The notes below the pieces were generated by a model, which made no database searches, was not told where the DNA came from, and saw only the letters and a program-made list of their open reading frames with translations. A stretch of DNA of 64,000 nt from contig CM058232.1 in the NCBI GenBank assembly GCA_030180135.1, positions 94,600,630 to 94,664,629 on the forward strand, given 5' to 3'. The translations under genes and the position numbers were made by a program. This DNA comes from Orychophragmus violaceus. Its lineage: Eukaryota; Streptophyta; Magnoliopsida; Brassicales; Brassicaceae. This document shows, piece after piece, positions 46,813 through 60,500 of the stretch. Position 1 is the first letter of the stretch, and every line of letters begins with the position of its first letter.

Positions 46813-48500
46813 TACGATAGGTCCATCTAGGAAAATGATATGTGATGATGAAGAACAATGAGAATTGACAAATTAATTATTTAAATTGAATGGCCTTGTG
46901 ACTTCATCATTTCCCCCTACTTCCTACGCTTTTCCACCTTGGTGGTCTCAATACCCTCTCTATTTAAATTAAAAGAAAATCCACTACGTTGTTACTGTTT
47001 TTTTTTAATATAACGAAAATATCTACTCAATTCTCGATGAAATTGCAGTATATTCGATGGTCCTGCATTTTAAAATTATTTACGAGAAGTTAAGCAGATG
47101 AATCTGGTTGATTTGAGTTTACCATTTTGACACTTCTATGGTTTCCATGATAACATGATTATTTTTCGGAATTTATTAAGCAAATATGTAGGTCGACAAA
47201 TCTGTCTTAAGGATAATTTCTAAAACTTTTGTAGTTACAAGGAAACTGAAAAAAAAATGTACCGAATGGAGTAACCACATGTCAATGGGTCATCATGTAG
47301 AAAAATATGAAATATCATGTATGCATCAGTTATTTTAGATAGATGACATCCAACATTAAAGTTTCCATAACTAATATGACGAAATTTAAAATAAGGAAAG
47401 TAGTTTTTACAATGGATCATATCGAGGTTATGCACAAATGGAGCAGTTATACAATTCAAAACGGTCATGCCAATGTGTCATTATGTAGAAAAATATGAAA
47501 TATTCTTAAAAAAAATGAAATATTGCGCAGTCATTTTTGGTGTTCTAAAAATGTATATCTAATTCACCAACAAAATCATAATATAAAATAATTAAATATA
47601 ATATTTATTATTTATAAATTAAGATAATTTATATATTATTTTGTAAAATTTTACGTTAATAATATTTTCTATTTTTTGTTATCAATCTATATATGATTTT
47701 ATCTTGTAAACTTTTAAACTGTTTAGTAACAATTTAAATTTTCGATTAGATATTCTAGACATAAACATTAGATTACCGTCTAACGCTTTTTTAACACTCA
47801 TATAAATGACATTCAACATCTAAGTTTTGATGAAGACTGTGACAGGAACTTTTGTTTTTCTATCTTCTCATGTTAACTAAACCAAGTTCTGTGTAATGAG
47901 ATGGTGTATGACTAGTTTTAAACGAGGAAGTATCTTTTACAGTGGATTATAACAGTACTGTGGGTTTGCAAGAAGCCAAGAAGTATAATGACGTTTGAAA
48001 TCTGAAAGCATTTAACTACCCTCGGATTTTCTTCTTTGATGTTCATTAAATGTATAAGAAAGAATAAACCAACGAAATTAATGAGAGAATCCTTCAAGAT
48101 TTATCCACGCCCACCCGCATTAAATGAAGCTGATTTTGAAATTGAAATTCCAGCTTTCAAAAAAAGAATCCGAAAGTATTTATAAAATGAAAATTTATAC
48201 TATTATGATCTTACAAAGCACTACTCATAATCAGATTGTTTTTGTTTTCAGTATTGTATTAGTAACAATCCATAAATTTTCGCATTAGAAGAACTATTAC
48301 AAAATAGAAATAATAGATTCATTAATCTTTTAGCAAGACTTACCTAGTGAAAGCATTGTTAAATTCACTTTACAATAAGAAAAGCTTTTGACTTGGGGAA
48401 TTGGAATATTATCATTCAGATTATTGAAACTGAAGATTTTACACATGTCTATATAACCTGGATTTTTGAGTGTTTAACTATTATTTCTTTTTCATAAACG
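46813..48500. other. AT-rich intergenic DNA with diffuse repeats
   Basis: No gene recognised. A short sequence around TATGTAGAAAAATATGAAATAT occurs at about 47296 and 47484 with related flanks, pointing to an old duplication. The minus frame 47468-47235 has no domain. Confidence 0.5.
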
Positions 48501-48836
48501 TTAATGATGAATTGTGTGATTTTTTAAGGGTAAAGAGACTCTCTTTCTCCCTCCTTATTTGCAAGGGATGGAAGCTTTCTCAATTTTTCTCAACTCAAGT
48601 GTTTTGGCTTTGGTGTTATAGGATTCCATCTCCCTCTCTAATGCATCTCGCTCATTATTTCGTGACATATCTTATCTGGAAAAACGGAACAATCGAAAGT
48701 ACAACGCTCTTCCTCTTATGCCACATGCTCTTTTTAAACATTTGGACAAAGTTCTTAGAGACACTATGCTAGCGAGGAAGAACCGCAAGGGATGTAATCA
48801 ACTTCTTTCGGTTTGATTTACTCATGGATAATCTTA
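48501..48836 (+). pseudogene. C-terminal remnant of a LINE ORF2
   Basis: With one frame change near 48680, the sequence reads a LINE ORF2 tail: TYLIWK, then NNRKYNALPLMPHALFKHL and DKVLRDTMLARKNRKGCNQL. This tail follows the reverse transcriptase and zinc domains in plant L1-type elements without RNase H. Upstream sequence to 48480 is too decayed to place. A younger retroposon interrupts it immediately downstream. Confidence 0.6.
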
Positions 48837-48849
48837 TATCTCGATAGCT

Positions 48850-49155
48850 TTTTTTTTTCGTCTAAAGATTACTATATTAAACCAACCCAAGCTTGTTACA
48901 TAACACAAACTAAAACCGGAACAAACCGGATATCTTGACGAAACAAATAAAGACCGGCTATCAACAAGATACCGGCAAGACTGGAGAAACACTAAGCCCG
49001 AAAGATACGGGAGTCCAAAGTCCTAATGTTATGAGGGAAGCTGAAGCCGGCAGGAAGAAACCTCCGGAGGCAAGCCCTTTAACACGAAATCAAAAGCATA
49101 AAACTCTATAGACAACGGATAGCAGGAAGAGAGGCGGACGCGAAACCACACACAC
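48850..49155 (-). mobile_element. Short retroposon with 19-bp target-site duplication
   Basis: A 306-bp insert begins on the plus strand with a T-run (the poly-A end on the minus strand) and is bracketed by an exact 19-bp repeat, ATCTTATATCTCGATAGCT (48831-48849 and 49156-49174). Length and features fit L1-mediated reverse transcription. The minus-strand 3' part (TATAGTAATCTTTAGACG then A) looks like a LINE 3' UTR, so a 5'-truncated LINE is likely, with a SINE as the alternative. No protein is encoded. Confidence 0.88.
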
Positions 49156-51051
49156 ATCTTATATCTCGATAGCTACCTTATATGTTTTATTTTTATTAGA
49201 GCATTTCCAATGTTTAATTACATTTTTTATTTTAAAATTGAAAAATGCAAAATGTTAAAGAAATTCTCTCTAATATATTATTCTATATTCCATTAAAATT
49301 AAATAAAATATATTCTTCTTTTTCTATTTTATTATTAATTGTAAATTATACACCTTTATTTCAAAACTTACAAATTGATCCATTCATTTGTAAGCAGATG
49401 TGAATACTTGAGGTTCCAAGGGTCAGATCATAAGCCTATCATCTCCTACTTTGAGCCCCAAAAAGAAAAGAAAAGAGGAATATTTAGATTTGACAGAAGA
49501 TTAAAAGCTAACCCAGAGATTAAAGAAATCATTGATCATGTGTGGAATGAAGATGCTTCTCTCTGGAAGTCAGACAGAGAATATCCAAAATCAGAAGAGC
49601 CATAATAGAGTGGAGTAAAGAAAATACCAAGAAGGCAAATGAGCTAATTGAGAAGCTCAAGCAGGATCTTGAACAAGCAATGACCAGCCTATCGCCTGAG
49701 GAGAATGCTATAAGGCTAATCAATTCAAAACTCCAGGAAGCATTTAAGTCTGAGGAGGACTTCTGGCGCCAGAGAAGTAGACTATTATGGCTGCAGCAAG
49801 GAGATAGAAATTCGGGTTATTTTCATGCAGTCACCAAAGGAAGAAATGTATCAAACTCATTTTCTGTAATTGAAAATGAAGATGGAGAAGCAGTTTTTAA
49901 ACACCAACAAATTGCCAAAGTGATCATCTCCTTTTTCAACAACCTGTTTGCATCCTCCGGTAATGACTGTGAGGAAATAGTTAACAGAGCTCTGGATCCG
50001 AGAGTGACATCAGAAGATAATGCAATGCTGACCAGAGATCCCTCGAATGAGGAGATAAAGAATGCAGTATTCTCCATCCATGCGGACAAAGCGCCTGGTC
50101 CAGATGGATTCTCAGCAGGTTTTTTCCAGGAACATTGGCTATCCATTGGGCCTGCAATCATTGAAGAAATCAAGATGTTATTTAGTACTGGTTCACTACC
50201 ACAAGCAATAAATGAAACATACATCAGACTTATCCCAAAGATTCATGCTCCTCAGAAGGTCAGTGACTATAGGCCTATAGCATTGTGCAATGTATACTAC
50301 AAGATTATTGCTAAGGTCCTTACTCGCCGACTCAAGAAAGTATTACCAAAGCTCATCTCAGAAAATCAATCAGCTTATGTTCCTAAAAGAGCTATTGCAG
50401 ACAATGTGTTAATTACACATGAGGTTCTTCACTATCTCAAAGCCTCGGCAGAAAAGAAGCATTGTTCCATGGCGGTCAAGACTGACATGAGTAAAGCATA
50501 CGACCGCTTGGAATGGAAATTCATTCAACAGGTTATGCAAAGACTAGGATTCGATCCTAAATGGATAACATGGATCATGCAGTGTGTAACCACAGTCACC
50601 TACTCCTACTTGATTAACAACTCACCTAGAGGAAAAGTCTATCCGAAAAGAGGAATAAGACAAGGAGATTCTCTGTCACCATACCTCTTCATCTTATGTA
50701 GTGAGGTCTTATCTGGATTGTGCAACAAGGCTCAGGATGATAACAGTCTCCAAGGAATCAGGGTAGCCAAAGCAAGTCCAAGAATTAACCATCTCTTGTT
50801 CGCGGATGACACAATGTTTTTCTGTCGGACTAATGACAAGAGCATTGAGGCACTGAAGCATATCCTGGATCAATATGAAAGAGCATCAGGTCAGTGTATC
50901 AATTGCCAAAAATCTTCCATCACCTTCTCTCGCAAAGCTCCAATGTCCTTGAAGGAAAAAGTCAAGGTATATCTTAACATTGATAGAGAAGGAGGAATAG
51001 GCAAGTACCTTGGATTGCCGGAGCATTTTGGAAGAAAGAAAAGAGACCTAT

Positions 51052-54000
51052 TGTAACGCCCCTTTCCCATTCTCCGCTGACCGTCGAGCTGACCGGTCAA
51101 CAATCAAACAAGAACATGACCGATCGAACCCGAGCAAGTCGAACGGGAAAAGTTCGCCACAGGACGAAGCCAAAGACAGTTTGGTTTGAGACAAAAGGCT
51201 CGCACCAACCTATCTTCGACTCCGCTATCCTCACTTCCGTAATACAAGTTGTACACCTTGTACCACTTCGGTGAGTTGTGTCGGTTCGGACGAAACCTCA
51301 TATCAGGGAAACAATTTCATTTCTGAGTAATCAAACGTTAAGCACAACGTTTAAAGGTTTTTACAAACAATCGTCAAGTCAAATATACAAAAGTAAATCA
51401 AACACATAAAATGGCGCCAAAGCCGAACCGAAATAAAACAATCCAAAACCCCGAATCAAATCCAGCCACAAGCAATCCCGAAACCACACCGAGACCTCCC
51501 GCGTCCGTCACTGCTAAACCTGAAAAACACAAAAAGAGTCTAATGAGCGATCTAAGATCACCCAGTGAATCGGCTCCCCACTAAAGGCTTCTAGTCTATC
51601 TAGAACTACAGATTCCCGCCCCAAAACCCAAAATAACAATCAATAGGAATAAATGGTCTATCACGCACTACCATGTCGTGATAAACCCACACACACAATC
51701 AATGCCAAAGATAAAGAGAATTAAGGGAATCGAAGGCACTGCGGCACATGTCCTCGATTGGACTCGATCTATCTATCGCGCAACAAGAGAAATAACAAAA
51801 CAACGCTGGGCCCTACGAACTCGGTAACTTCCACGGGTTCACACCGTCGCCTATGTGGCAACTAACCCTCGACTCCTATACGTGCTCACGAGGACCCACG
51901 CATAGGACACCGTTCTCTGTCCATCGATACGCGGTGACTCTTGACTACCCCTAGATAGCCCGAGTTTCCATGCAGTCCGGCCCTAGGACATGACCCCGTA
52001 TTCTCCGGACCGCACACCTACCGGCGTCACCCAATAGGTTAACACCATAACCAGAACCACTATGGCCTGGTTAGGTCAAACCCGAGGATCCAATCGGGTC
52101 GGAAGTACCGGAACGTAACAAAATAACCTAGGCTTGCGGAATCTAACGCACCCTAGAGTCCTAGTGCAGAAATGTAAACACGCAGACTCACTGGGACTCT
52201 AGCACATATCACACAATCAATATCAATAATAAATCCACAACCATTCCGCAAGCCTCTACACTACCACCGCTCTGACTAGGTAAGATACATAGTCAGCACC
52301 AATAACTTACCCGGTCCCGTGACCGGAGTAAGTGTCCGAAATAACTGCTCGGCCCAACACCGAGCAGTCTAACAAGCCTGCACACAAAGCTCACAACAAC
52401 AGCAATACAATCACGCAATCACAATCAATCACACAATCACACAACAATCACACAATCACACACAAGCATGCTTATTAGGGTTTCTAAGTCTTTTAATCCA
52501 TTTCACGTCCGCTACCTTGGGTTAACCGCTTGTTAACCCGTAGACGGTTCACCAATCATCACACTTCTTATTTCTTAACCCAACCTAATCATCATTCATT
52601 AATTCTCCGATCCGTCGGTTTAGAGTTAGTAAACTTACTAACTCCCCGACGTATCATTATTAACTTAATTTGATCCATTACCCAAACCCGCTATTAAACC
52701 TAAACCCCGATCCCGATACAATATTCTATAAGTTTGTTTAGGTTTAACTCGTATTTTAGTGTCGTCTTAATTCCCGTACATAGATTCATTAATTATCGCT
52801 CTTATACATATATAGATGCATATACGGTCCTAAACAAAAGGTCTATATGAATGCATCACCCAATCGATACTAACAACCTAGCGGCACACAATTGATTAAC
52901 CTTTTAATTCTTTGACCGAATCATGCTTATCTTATCCTAACCGGTTTATCATTAAAAGTCCAATTAATTATTAATTATCAATCAAGTTCATTAACGGGTA
53001 TGCAATCCTAGCACTACGGTTTAGTAATTCTCGGTCTATATGTAACTAAGGGTTTGTGAGCCGACTCACAGTGAGATAGGCGCGGAATGACGGTCTGACG
53101 CGGTATGAATCCCGAGACCTCCGAACTGAAACCCGAACTTCCCGCACGCACGAACACGAACCCCGAGGCTTCTCGAACACCCTGACATAAACCACAACCT
53201 ATGAATGGCCGGAGTCAACGCGTTGACCGGCGTTGACCACGGCGTTGACCGGCGTTGACTTTTACCGGCGTTGACCGTTGACTTTGACCGTTGACCAAGG
53301 GTTGACCGTTGACTTTGACTGAACCGGTTGACCACCCAACCCAACCCGGTTGAACCACTGAACCATCTGAACCGGTCTAATTAGAACCGGTTAGGTTAAA
53401 CCGGTTTGGTCAAACATTGACCGGTTTGACCTAACCGTTGACCAAGGCTAAACCAGCCCTAAACCAAACCAAATCTTGAACCAAACCAGACCATCCCACT
53501 CCTTGAAGAACCGGCTTCAATCTGACGGCGGCGAGGCTTCTCCGGTGACCGGCTCCGGCGACTTCTCCGGCGTTGACCGGCGGTGGTCCGGCGTTGACCG
53601 GCCGGTTCACCCATTTTTCCGGTGAACCAGAAGACGATCCACCTATCAAACTGACCGCAAAGAAGAGATCTAGCCACCCATGGCTTAAAAACATTCAGAT
53701 CTGGTGAAGGAAGAGAGATATCCACCAAACCCTAATCCGCGGATTCTTTCCGGCCAGTTTCCGGCCAGCTCCGGCGACGGCGGTCATGACTGGCCGGATG
53801 GCGGTTGTAGAGGAGGGAGAGAGGAAGCTATAACACTTTGCAGAAGTTGATTTGGGTTTATATTGAGAGAGATATGAGATTTTTGGTGTTTGAAGGTATT
53901 AAGAACACTATGAAGGTGTTCTTGGTTTTTCTTTGAATCTTCAAAGATTTCTGGGTTTTTCTGGGTAAATTGGATGAATCTGGAGAGAGAGGAGAGAGTA

Positions 54001-54631
54001 GTGGTCGTGGGTGTGTTTTAGAGAGAGGTTTTTGTGGGTGAAATGAATCTAACTTGGGTGAATGCCAAACAAAAACCAAGTTCATGCACTGGAAACCATG
54101 CAATGCACCAGCAGCTGAGAAGTGGCGCCCCTGGGGTAGTGACACCTGTCCATCTGAGACATTTTTGTTGCCAAAACTTCTCTTAAACCAGTCTTAAACC
54201 TTCCTTAATCCTTCTTCTCTCCAAAGCTCGGTTTTGACGGTTTTCGGGTTTAATATTTTAGAAAGTCTCTGGATGATCCCATAAATTCTGAAACCTCCAT
54301 AAAAAGATTCTCCATGCTATTTTATGAATTTAGCATTTTGAATCACTCCGTTCAGGTTTACGTAGCTCTGGTTATGAATTTCCAAAGTTTCGTCGGTTTT
54401 ATCGGTTTCCATTCCCGACTCACCGAAAAACATGTTTCTGCTCCGATTTCTCCAATTCTGGTCTTGTGAACATTCTTTATATTGAAATATAAGAATATTC
54501 GGCCCGTCTCGGCTTCCGTCTCGACTTTTGGTAAAATTACCATTTTACCCCTGACTTAGGTAAAATGACAATTTTACCCCTGGTTGACTTTCTGCTGCCC
54601 GTTGACCGTATTTTTGATACGGGGTATCACA
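51052..54631 (-). repeat. 3' LTR of the LARD-like element (left)
   Basis: 3,580 bp. It contains a CAATCACA-rich low-complexity stretch (about 52395-52460), a dense TTGAC cluster (53222-53452) and several short frames on the minus strand that are repeated in the other LTR and have no domains. Confidence 0.95.
53222..53452. promoter_or_regulatory. Cluster of W-box-like TTGAC(C/T) motifs in the LTR
   Basis: At least fifteen TTGAC cores occur within about 230 bp, many as CGTTGACCGG or CGTTGACTTTGAC tandem units, plus inverted copies (GGTCAAA). TTGAC(C/T) is the W-box bound by WRKY factors of defence and stress responses. The same cluster, shortened by a small deletion, is at about 59738-59955 in the other LTR. 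Whether it drives transcription is inference. Confidence 0.6.
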
Positions 54632-54645
54632 TTCTTCCCCACTTA
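54632..54645 (-). promoter_or_regulatory. Polypurine tract of the LARD-like element
   Basis: On the minus strand AAGTGGGGAAGAA abuts the LTR end, which is the expected position for plus-strand priming. Confidence 0.8.
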
Positions 54646-56144
54646 CAGGAATTCGGTCCCCGAATTCTCCGTCACTAACAGACTTCAAATCGGTTCCGAA
54701 CCCTGCAAGTTCTTCATCACTTCACTCTGATGCTTCTATACTCGATCACTGCTGCATTCTGCTGACACCCATCATTACTGCGATCCTTCTGACTCGCTCC
54801 TTTCTACCCAACTGACTTCGACACTTATGCGTTCCTTCCAAATCCTTTCATCTCACTAATCTTTACACTGATTCCTCACTGATCATACCGTTTCCAAGGT
54901 TCTCCGTTTCATCCATCTTGCTTCACTTCACTCTTAACTGTCTCCATCGGTCTCGATCTTTAACTGAACTCCGGTTGGCTTCTCTACTCTGATTCACAAT
55001 TCGGCTTCCCCACTTTGCTTCGACCTCCACGTCCTCCAGGTTATAACATCTTCCTTCCCTTCTGGGTCACTCTTCAAGAATCTGATCATCTGCTTCCTTC
55101 TGATTGCTTCCAACATCAACACTGATCTTCTTCCCAAATCTCCTTGCTGACTCATCATACCTCTCAACTTCTTTCTGTCGGTCACTCGATAAGCTGATAC
55201 ATTTCCACTGACGATGTTTACCACTGATTCACGGCCCGGTACACTTGTCTCACGACGTCTTGTCGCTTCATCTCGCTTTCGGGTTCGGGTTCGGTCTCGG
55301 ATTCACATCGCGTCGCCATTCCGTCCTACAATCAATTCAACAACTCACTGAAACAGTCAGTTCCATCCCGATCTATCCCCGATATCACTTTCCCATAGAA
55401 ATATGGTTACTTAATCACGTACCCGACGGTTACTCGTGATTAAATAACAATACACTATGAGTCTGCTCCCTCGTGAATCGACGGTTAAACACAACCGTCC
55501 TCAAGTCGGCTCGAACTTGAGATAAAATTAAAATAAAATCAATGTTTTACCTTCTTAACGAAACCGAGGAAAGCTACTAATCACTAATCAAGCTTTCTAC
55601 CAACTAATCATCCAAAGGTCTCTAAGACCTACAACCATCAATCTACCACAACCACACACGCAAATACAACACAATCTATCGCAATAACGAATCAAGCAAT
55701 CAATCAATCAAGCAGGAAATAAAAACAAGCAATCACCAAACGCAAAATCACGCAATCTAATGATCGGTCGGATGCGTCATCAGTCCAGGTTCAGGTCATG
55801 ATGAACGGTCGTCAGTTCCGCTCAACATTTAGTTTCACACAGTAATCTGTTTGCTTTCAGAACCATCTCAATCATGCAAACAGTTACTATGCTACTCAAA
55901 ACGATCAGCTGAACACTCTGCATCCACCACGTACATAAAACGATATATCATACATCATAAGGTTTTCAGTACATGGTCCCAATCAGAGTCCCTACACACA
56001 TGACCGCCATCATGTCCAAAAACCCCTACGACTCCGCTATACATCCGAAAAGTCAAAGACGACACACAAAGTCGCCTATCCGCCGATCTATCTACAAGAC
56101 AAAAAGAAGTTAGTGCCCCCACTTACCTGGCTTAACTACTCCTA
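54646..56144 (-). other. Internal non-coding part of the LARD-like element
   Basis: About 1.5 kb between the polypurine tract and the zinc-knuckle remnant. The left part is rich in CTTC/TCTGA-type C/T stretches, and the right part has CAATCAATCA repeats. A minus frame at 55224-54994 (76 residues, Arg/Lys-rich) has no domain I recognise. No pol motif was found. Confidence 0.6.
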
Positions 56145-57086
56145 TCATAACCTAACGCCTCCAGCAAGACCGAAATGCCCAACACCACTGGCAAAACGGC
56201 TTGCTGAAGTATCCATTGGCAGGTGCGCCGGAAGGGTGTGGTGAGTGTGTGTCTCGAGATGGTGCTCCGACATGCTATGGCTCGGCAATCGGCAAAGATG
56301 AGCAACGTGACCTGCGGGGCCACATAACTGACAGACTGGAGTGGACGCTGAACGTGGTCCACAATAACACACGGGCGCCTGATGTCCATAACCTTCACAC
56401 AACTAATAAAAAGAAGTCGGCTCTGGCGGGGGATCGATGAAACAATCGGGTGCGCGATGACCCTCACCTCTACACCACTGGCAAGTCCTCACTGCCTCGA
56501 GTCTAGATGATGGGACAACCGGTAACTGACACAACGGGCGGCCGACCGGGCTCGGAATCTCTGCGACTGGGTCCCGCTCGGTAAGCCTCTGGTACTGGTG
56601 CTCGGTACGGCTCTCCATCGGTATACACGGTCCTGATCCGGAAATCGGGCAAGTCGATACTCCGTGACCCTCGTGACCACATCATGGATACTGGTCGGGT
56701 CCCGATACTGGATGGTACGGCTCTCGAAGATACGGGTCTACTGCTCGGGGACACCACTGCAAGTGAAACTCTTGTACTCCACATGCACTGCATGTCCTGC
56801 GCTCTGGTACTACTGGCGGCTCCTCCACAATCTCGGCTGGTGGCGAAACTGACTCGAACTCTGACTCTGTAGATGCTGGCGACGTAACCATATCCAACGG
56901 TGTATGAGGTGATCCATGTCGTAGGTCCGGCTGGTGATGAGGTCCTACCTGCTGCTCTAAAACATCCTCAAGCATAGCTACCTGCTCATCCACCTGCTGC
57001 TCCCACTGCTGACGCTGATCCGGGTCTACATGCTCCATATCCAAGTCAAAATCAAATGGTAGCGGACTCATCGGATAATCCTCCAC
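56145..57086 (-). pseudogene. Decayed Gag-like protein with an array of CCHC zinc knuckles
   Basis: Three frames at 57086-56682, 56618-56403 and 56402-56145 share one phase and are separated only by stop codons. An acidic N-terminal part (MEDYPMSPLPFDFDLDMEHV) leads to a knuckle-like CSACGVQEFHLQWC. Next comes a knuckle whose first Cys position reads Tyr and where a stop precedes CGHEGHGVSTC, then an intact CQWCRGEGHRAPDC, another with Tyr and stop before LCEGYGHQAPVC, and an intact CQLCGPAGHVAHLC. In both broken knuckles the losses fit G-to-A changes, the pattern left by deamination of methylated cytosines. A frame upstream (57409-57068) may supply the N-terminus after a one-base shift. Knuckles bind RNA for packaging, so this is probably a Gag relic. 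Confidence 0.7.
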
Positions 57087-57544
57087 ACAAAGCGGTGGGG
57101 GAACTCAGGTGCCTCCATAAGCGGTGCCTGATACATCGGTGGTACGTCTAATGCTGCAAGTGCCTGTGGTACATCCGGCTCTAGCCACTGCGGTGGTAAC
57201 TGTGACTCAACATCTGCTCCTCCCAAGAATCCCATCATCCCTGAAACTGAACCAATTGACCCTGCTGCGAACCGAGCGATCCCTGCTGACTCATGCTGCT
57301 CACAGTAACTACTCCACGCACACACACACATGCACCTCCACTCCACCCAGGACACACTGCTGTAAGACTGCAACCAAACACTCAAAGATAAGTTAGAACA
57401 ACGATACAAAAATTTCTACTTTCCCATCCCAACCCCGGGTTTAACGGACGCGGCTCGGTTTCCTAATGGATGCTTGTGTGACACATTGGACTCGATAAAA
57501 CACGGAAAACACCCAAAAATGAAATGTTTCGAAACCCATGCAGA

Positions 57545-57561
57545 ACCATGCTCTGATACCA
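57545..57561 (-). promoter_or_regulatory. Primer binding site, initiator-Met tRNA type
   Basis: On the minus strand TGGTATCAGAGCATGGT lies 6 bp inside the 5' LTR. TGGTATCAGAGC is the standard plant retrotransposon site complementary to the 3' end of initiator methionine tRNA. Confidence 0.9.
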
Positions 57562-57567
57562 CCTTTC

Positions 57568-60500
57568 TGTAACGCCCCTTTCCCATTCTCCGCTGACCGT
57601 CGAGCTGACCGGTCAACAATCAAACAAGAACATGACCGATCGAACCCGAGCAAGTCGAACGGGAAAAGTTCGCCACAGGACGAAGCCAAAGACAGTTTGG
57701 TTTGAGACAAAAGGCTCGCACCAACCTATCTTCGACTCCGCTATCCTCACTTCCGTAATACAAGTTGTACACCTTGTACCACTTCGGTGAGTTGTGTCGG
57801 TTCGGACGAAACCTCATATCAGGGAAACAATTTCATTTCTGAGTAATCAAACGTTAAGCACAACGTTTAAAGGTTTTTACAAACAATCGTCAAGTCAAAT
57901 ATACAAAAGTAAATCAAACACATAAAATGGCGCCAAAGCCGAACCGAAATAAAACAATCCAAAACCCCGAATCAAATCCAGCCACAAGCAATCCCGAAAC
58001 CACACCGAGACCTCCCGCGTCCGTCACTGCTAAACCTGAAAAACACAAAAAGAGTCTAATGAGCGATCTAAGATCACCCAGTGAATCGGCTCCCCACTAA
58101 AGGCTTCTAGTCTATCTAGAACTACAGATTCCCGCCCCAAAACCCAAAATAACAATCAATAGGAATAAATGGTCTATCACGCACTACCATGTCGTGATAA
58201 ACCCACACACACAATCAATGCCAAAGATAAAGAGAATTAAGGGAATCGAAGGCACTGCGGCACATGTCCTCGATTGGACTCGATCTATCTATCGCGCAAC
58301 AAGAGAAATAACAAAACAACGCTGGGCCCTACGAACTCGGTAACTTCCACGGGTTCACACCGTCGCCTATGTGGCAACTAACCCTCGACTCCTATACGTG
58401 CTCACGAGGACCCACGCATAGGACACCGTTCTCTGTCCATCGATACGCGGTGACTCTGACTACCCCTAGATAGCCCGAGTTTCCATGCAGTCCGGCCCTA
58501 GGACATGACCCCGTATTCTCCGGACCGCACACCTACCGGCGTCACCCAATAGGTTAACACCATAACCAGAACCACTATGGCCTGGTTAGGTCAAACCCGA
58601 GGATCCAATCGGGTCGGAAGTACCGGAACGTAACAAAATAACCTAGGCTTGCGGAATCTAACGCACCCTAGAGTCCTAGTGCAGAAATGTAAACACGCAG
58701 ACTCACTGGGACTCTAGCACAGATCACACAATCAATATCAATAATAAATCCACAACCATTCCGCAAGCCTCTACACTACCACCGCTCTGACTAGGTAAGA
58801 TACATAGTCAGCACCAATAACTTACCCGGTCCCGTGACCGGAGTAAGTGTCCGAAATAACTGCTCGGCCCAACACCGAGCAGTCTAACAAGCCTGCACAC
58901 AAAGCTCACAACAACAGCAATACAATCACGCAATCACAATCAATCACACAATCACACAACAATCACACAATCACACACAAGCATGCTTATTAGGGTTTCT
59001 AAGTCTTTTAATCCATTTCACGTCTGCTACCTTGGGTTAACCGCTTGTTAACCCGTAGACGGTTCACCAATCATCACACTTCTTATTTCTTAACCCAACC
59101 TAATCATCATTCATTAATTCTCCGATCCGTCGGTTTAGAGTTAGTAAACTTACTAACTCCCCGACGTCTCATTATTAACTTAATTTGATCCATTACCCAA
59201 ACCCGCTATTAAACCTAAACCCCGATCCCGATACAATATTCTATAAGTTTGTTTAGGTTTAACTCGTATTTTAGTGTCGTCTTAATTCCCGTACATAGAT
59301 TCATTAATTATCGTTCTTATACATATATAGATGCATATACGGTCCTAAAGAAAAGGTCTATATGAATGCATCACCCAATCGATACTAACAACCTAGCGGC
59401 ACACAATTGATTAACCTTTTAATTCTTTGACCGAATCATGCTTATCTTATCCTAATCGGTTTATCATTAAAAGTCCAATTAATTATTAATTATCAATCAA
59501 GTTCATTAACGGGTATGCAATCCTAGCACTACGGTTTAGTAATTCTCGGTCTATATGTAACTAAGGGTTTGTGAGCCGACTCACAGTGAGATAGGCGCGG
59601 AATGACGGTCTGACGCGGTATGAATCCCGAGACCTCCGAACTGAAACCCGAACTTCCCGCACGCACGAACACGAACCCCGAGGCTTCTCGAACACCCTGA
59701 CATAAACCACAACCTATGAATGGCCGGAGTCAACGCGTTGACCGGCGTTGACCACGGCGTTGACTTTGACCGGCGTTGACCGTTGACTTTGACCGTTGAC
59801 CAAGGGTTGACCGTTGACTTTGACTGAACCGGTTGACCACCCAACCCAACCCGGTTGAACCACTGAACCATCTGAACCGGTCTAATTAGAACCGGTTAGG
59901 TTAAACCGGTTTGGTCAAACATTGACCGGTTTGACCTAACCGTTGACCAAGGCTAAACCAGCCCTAAACCAAACCAAATCTTGAACCAAACCAGACCATC
60001 CCACTCCTTGAAGAACCGGCTTCAATCTGACGGCGGCGAGGCTTCTCCGGTGACCGGCTCCGGCGACTTCTCCGGCGTTGACCGGCGGTGGTCCGGCGTT
60101 GACCGGCCGGTTCACCCATTTTTCCGGTGAACCAGAAGACGATCCACCTATCAAACTGACCGCAAAGAAGAGATCTAGCCACCCATGGCTTAAAAACATT
60201 CAGATCTGGTGAAGGAAGAGAGATATCCACCAAACCCTAATCCGCGGATTCTTTCCGGCCAGTTTCCGGCCAGCTCCGGCGACGGCGGTCATGACTGGCC
60301 GGATGGCGGTTGTAGAGGAGGGAGAGAGGAAGCTATAACACTTTGCAGAAGTTGATTTGGGTTTATATTGAGAGAGATATGAGATTTTTGGTGTTTGAAG
60401 GTATTAAGAACACTATGAAGGTGTTCTTGGTTTTTCTTTGAATCTTCAAAGATTTCTGGGTTTTTCTGGGTAAATTGGATGAATCTGGAGAGAGAGGAGA

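Noticed and set aside
53742..53790. GC-rich CCGGCCAG cluster as a CpG-island promoter
   Set aside because: It lies inside the LTR in both copies with no associated open gene; plant promoters do not rely on CpG islands.
53066..54145. Minus-strand frames in the LARD LTR as genes
   Set aside because: Repeated identically in both LTRs, low complexity (Gly/Pro/Arg from TTGACC and CCGG repeats), with no domains.
56107..56127. Intron with GTAAGT and TTGTAG in the LARD interior
   Set aside because: The interval is only about 35 nt, shorter than plant introns can normally be.
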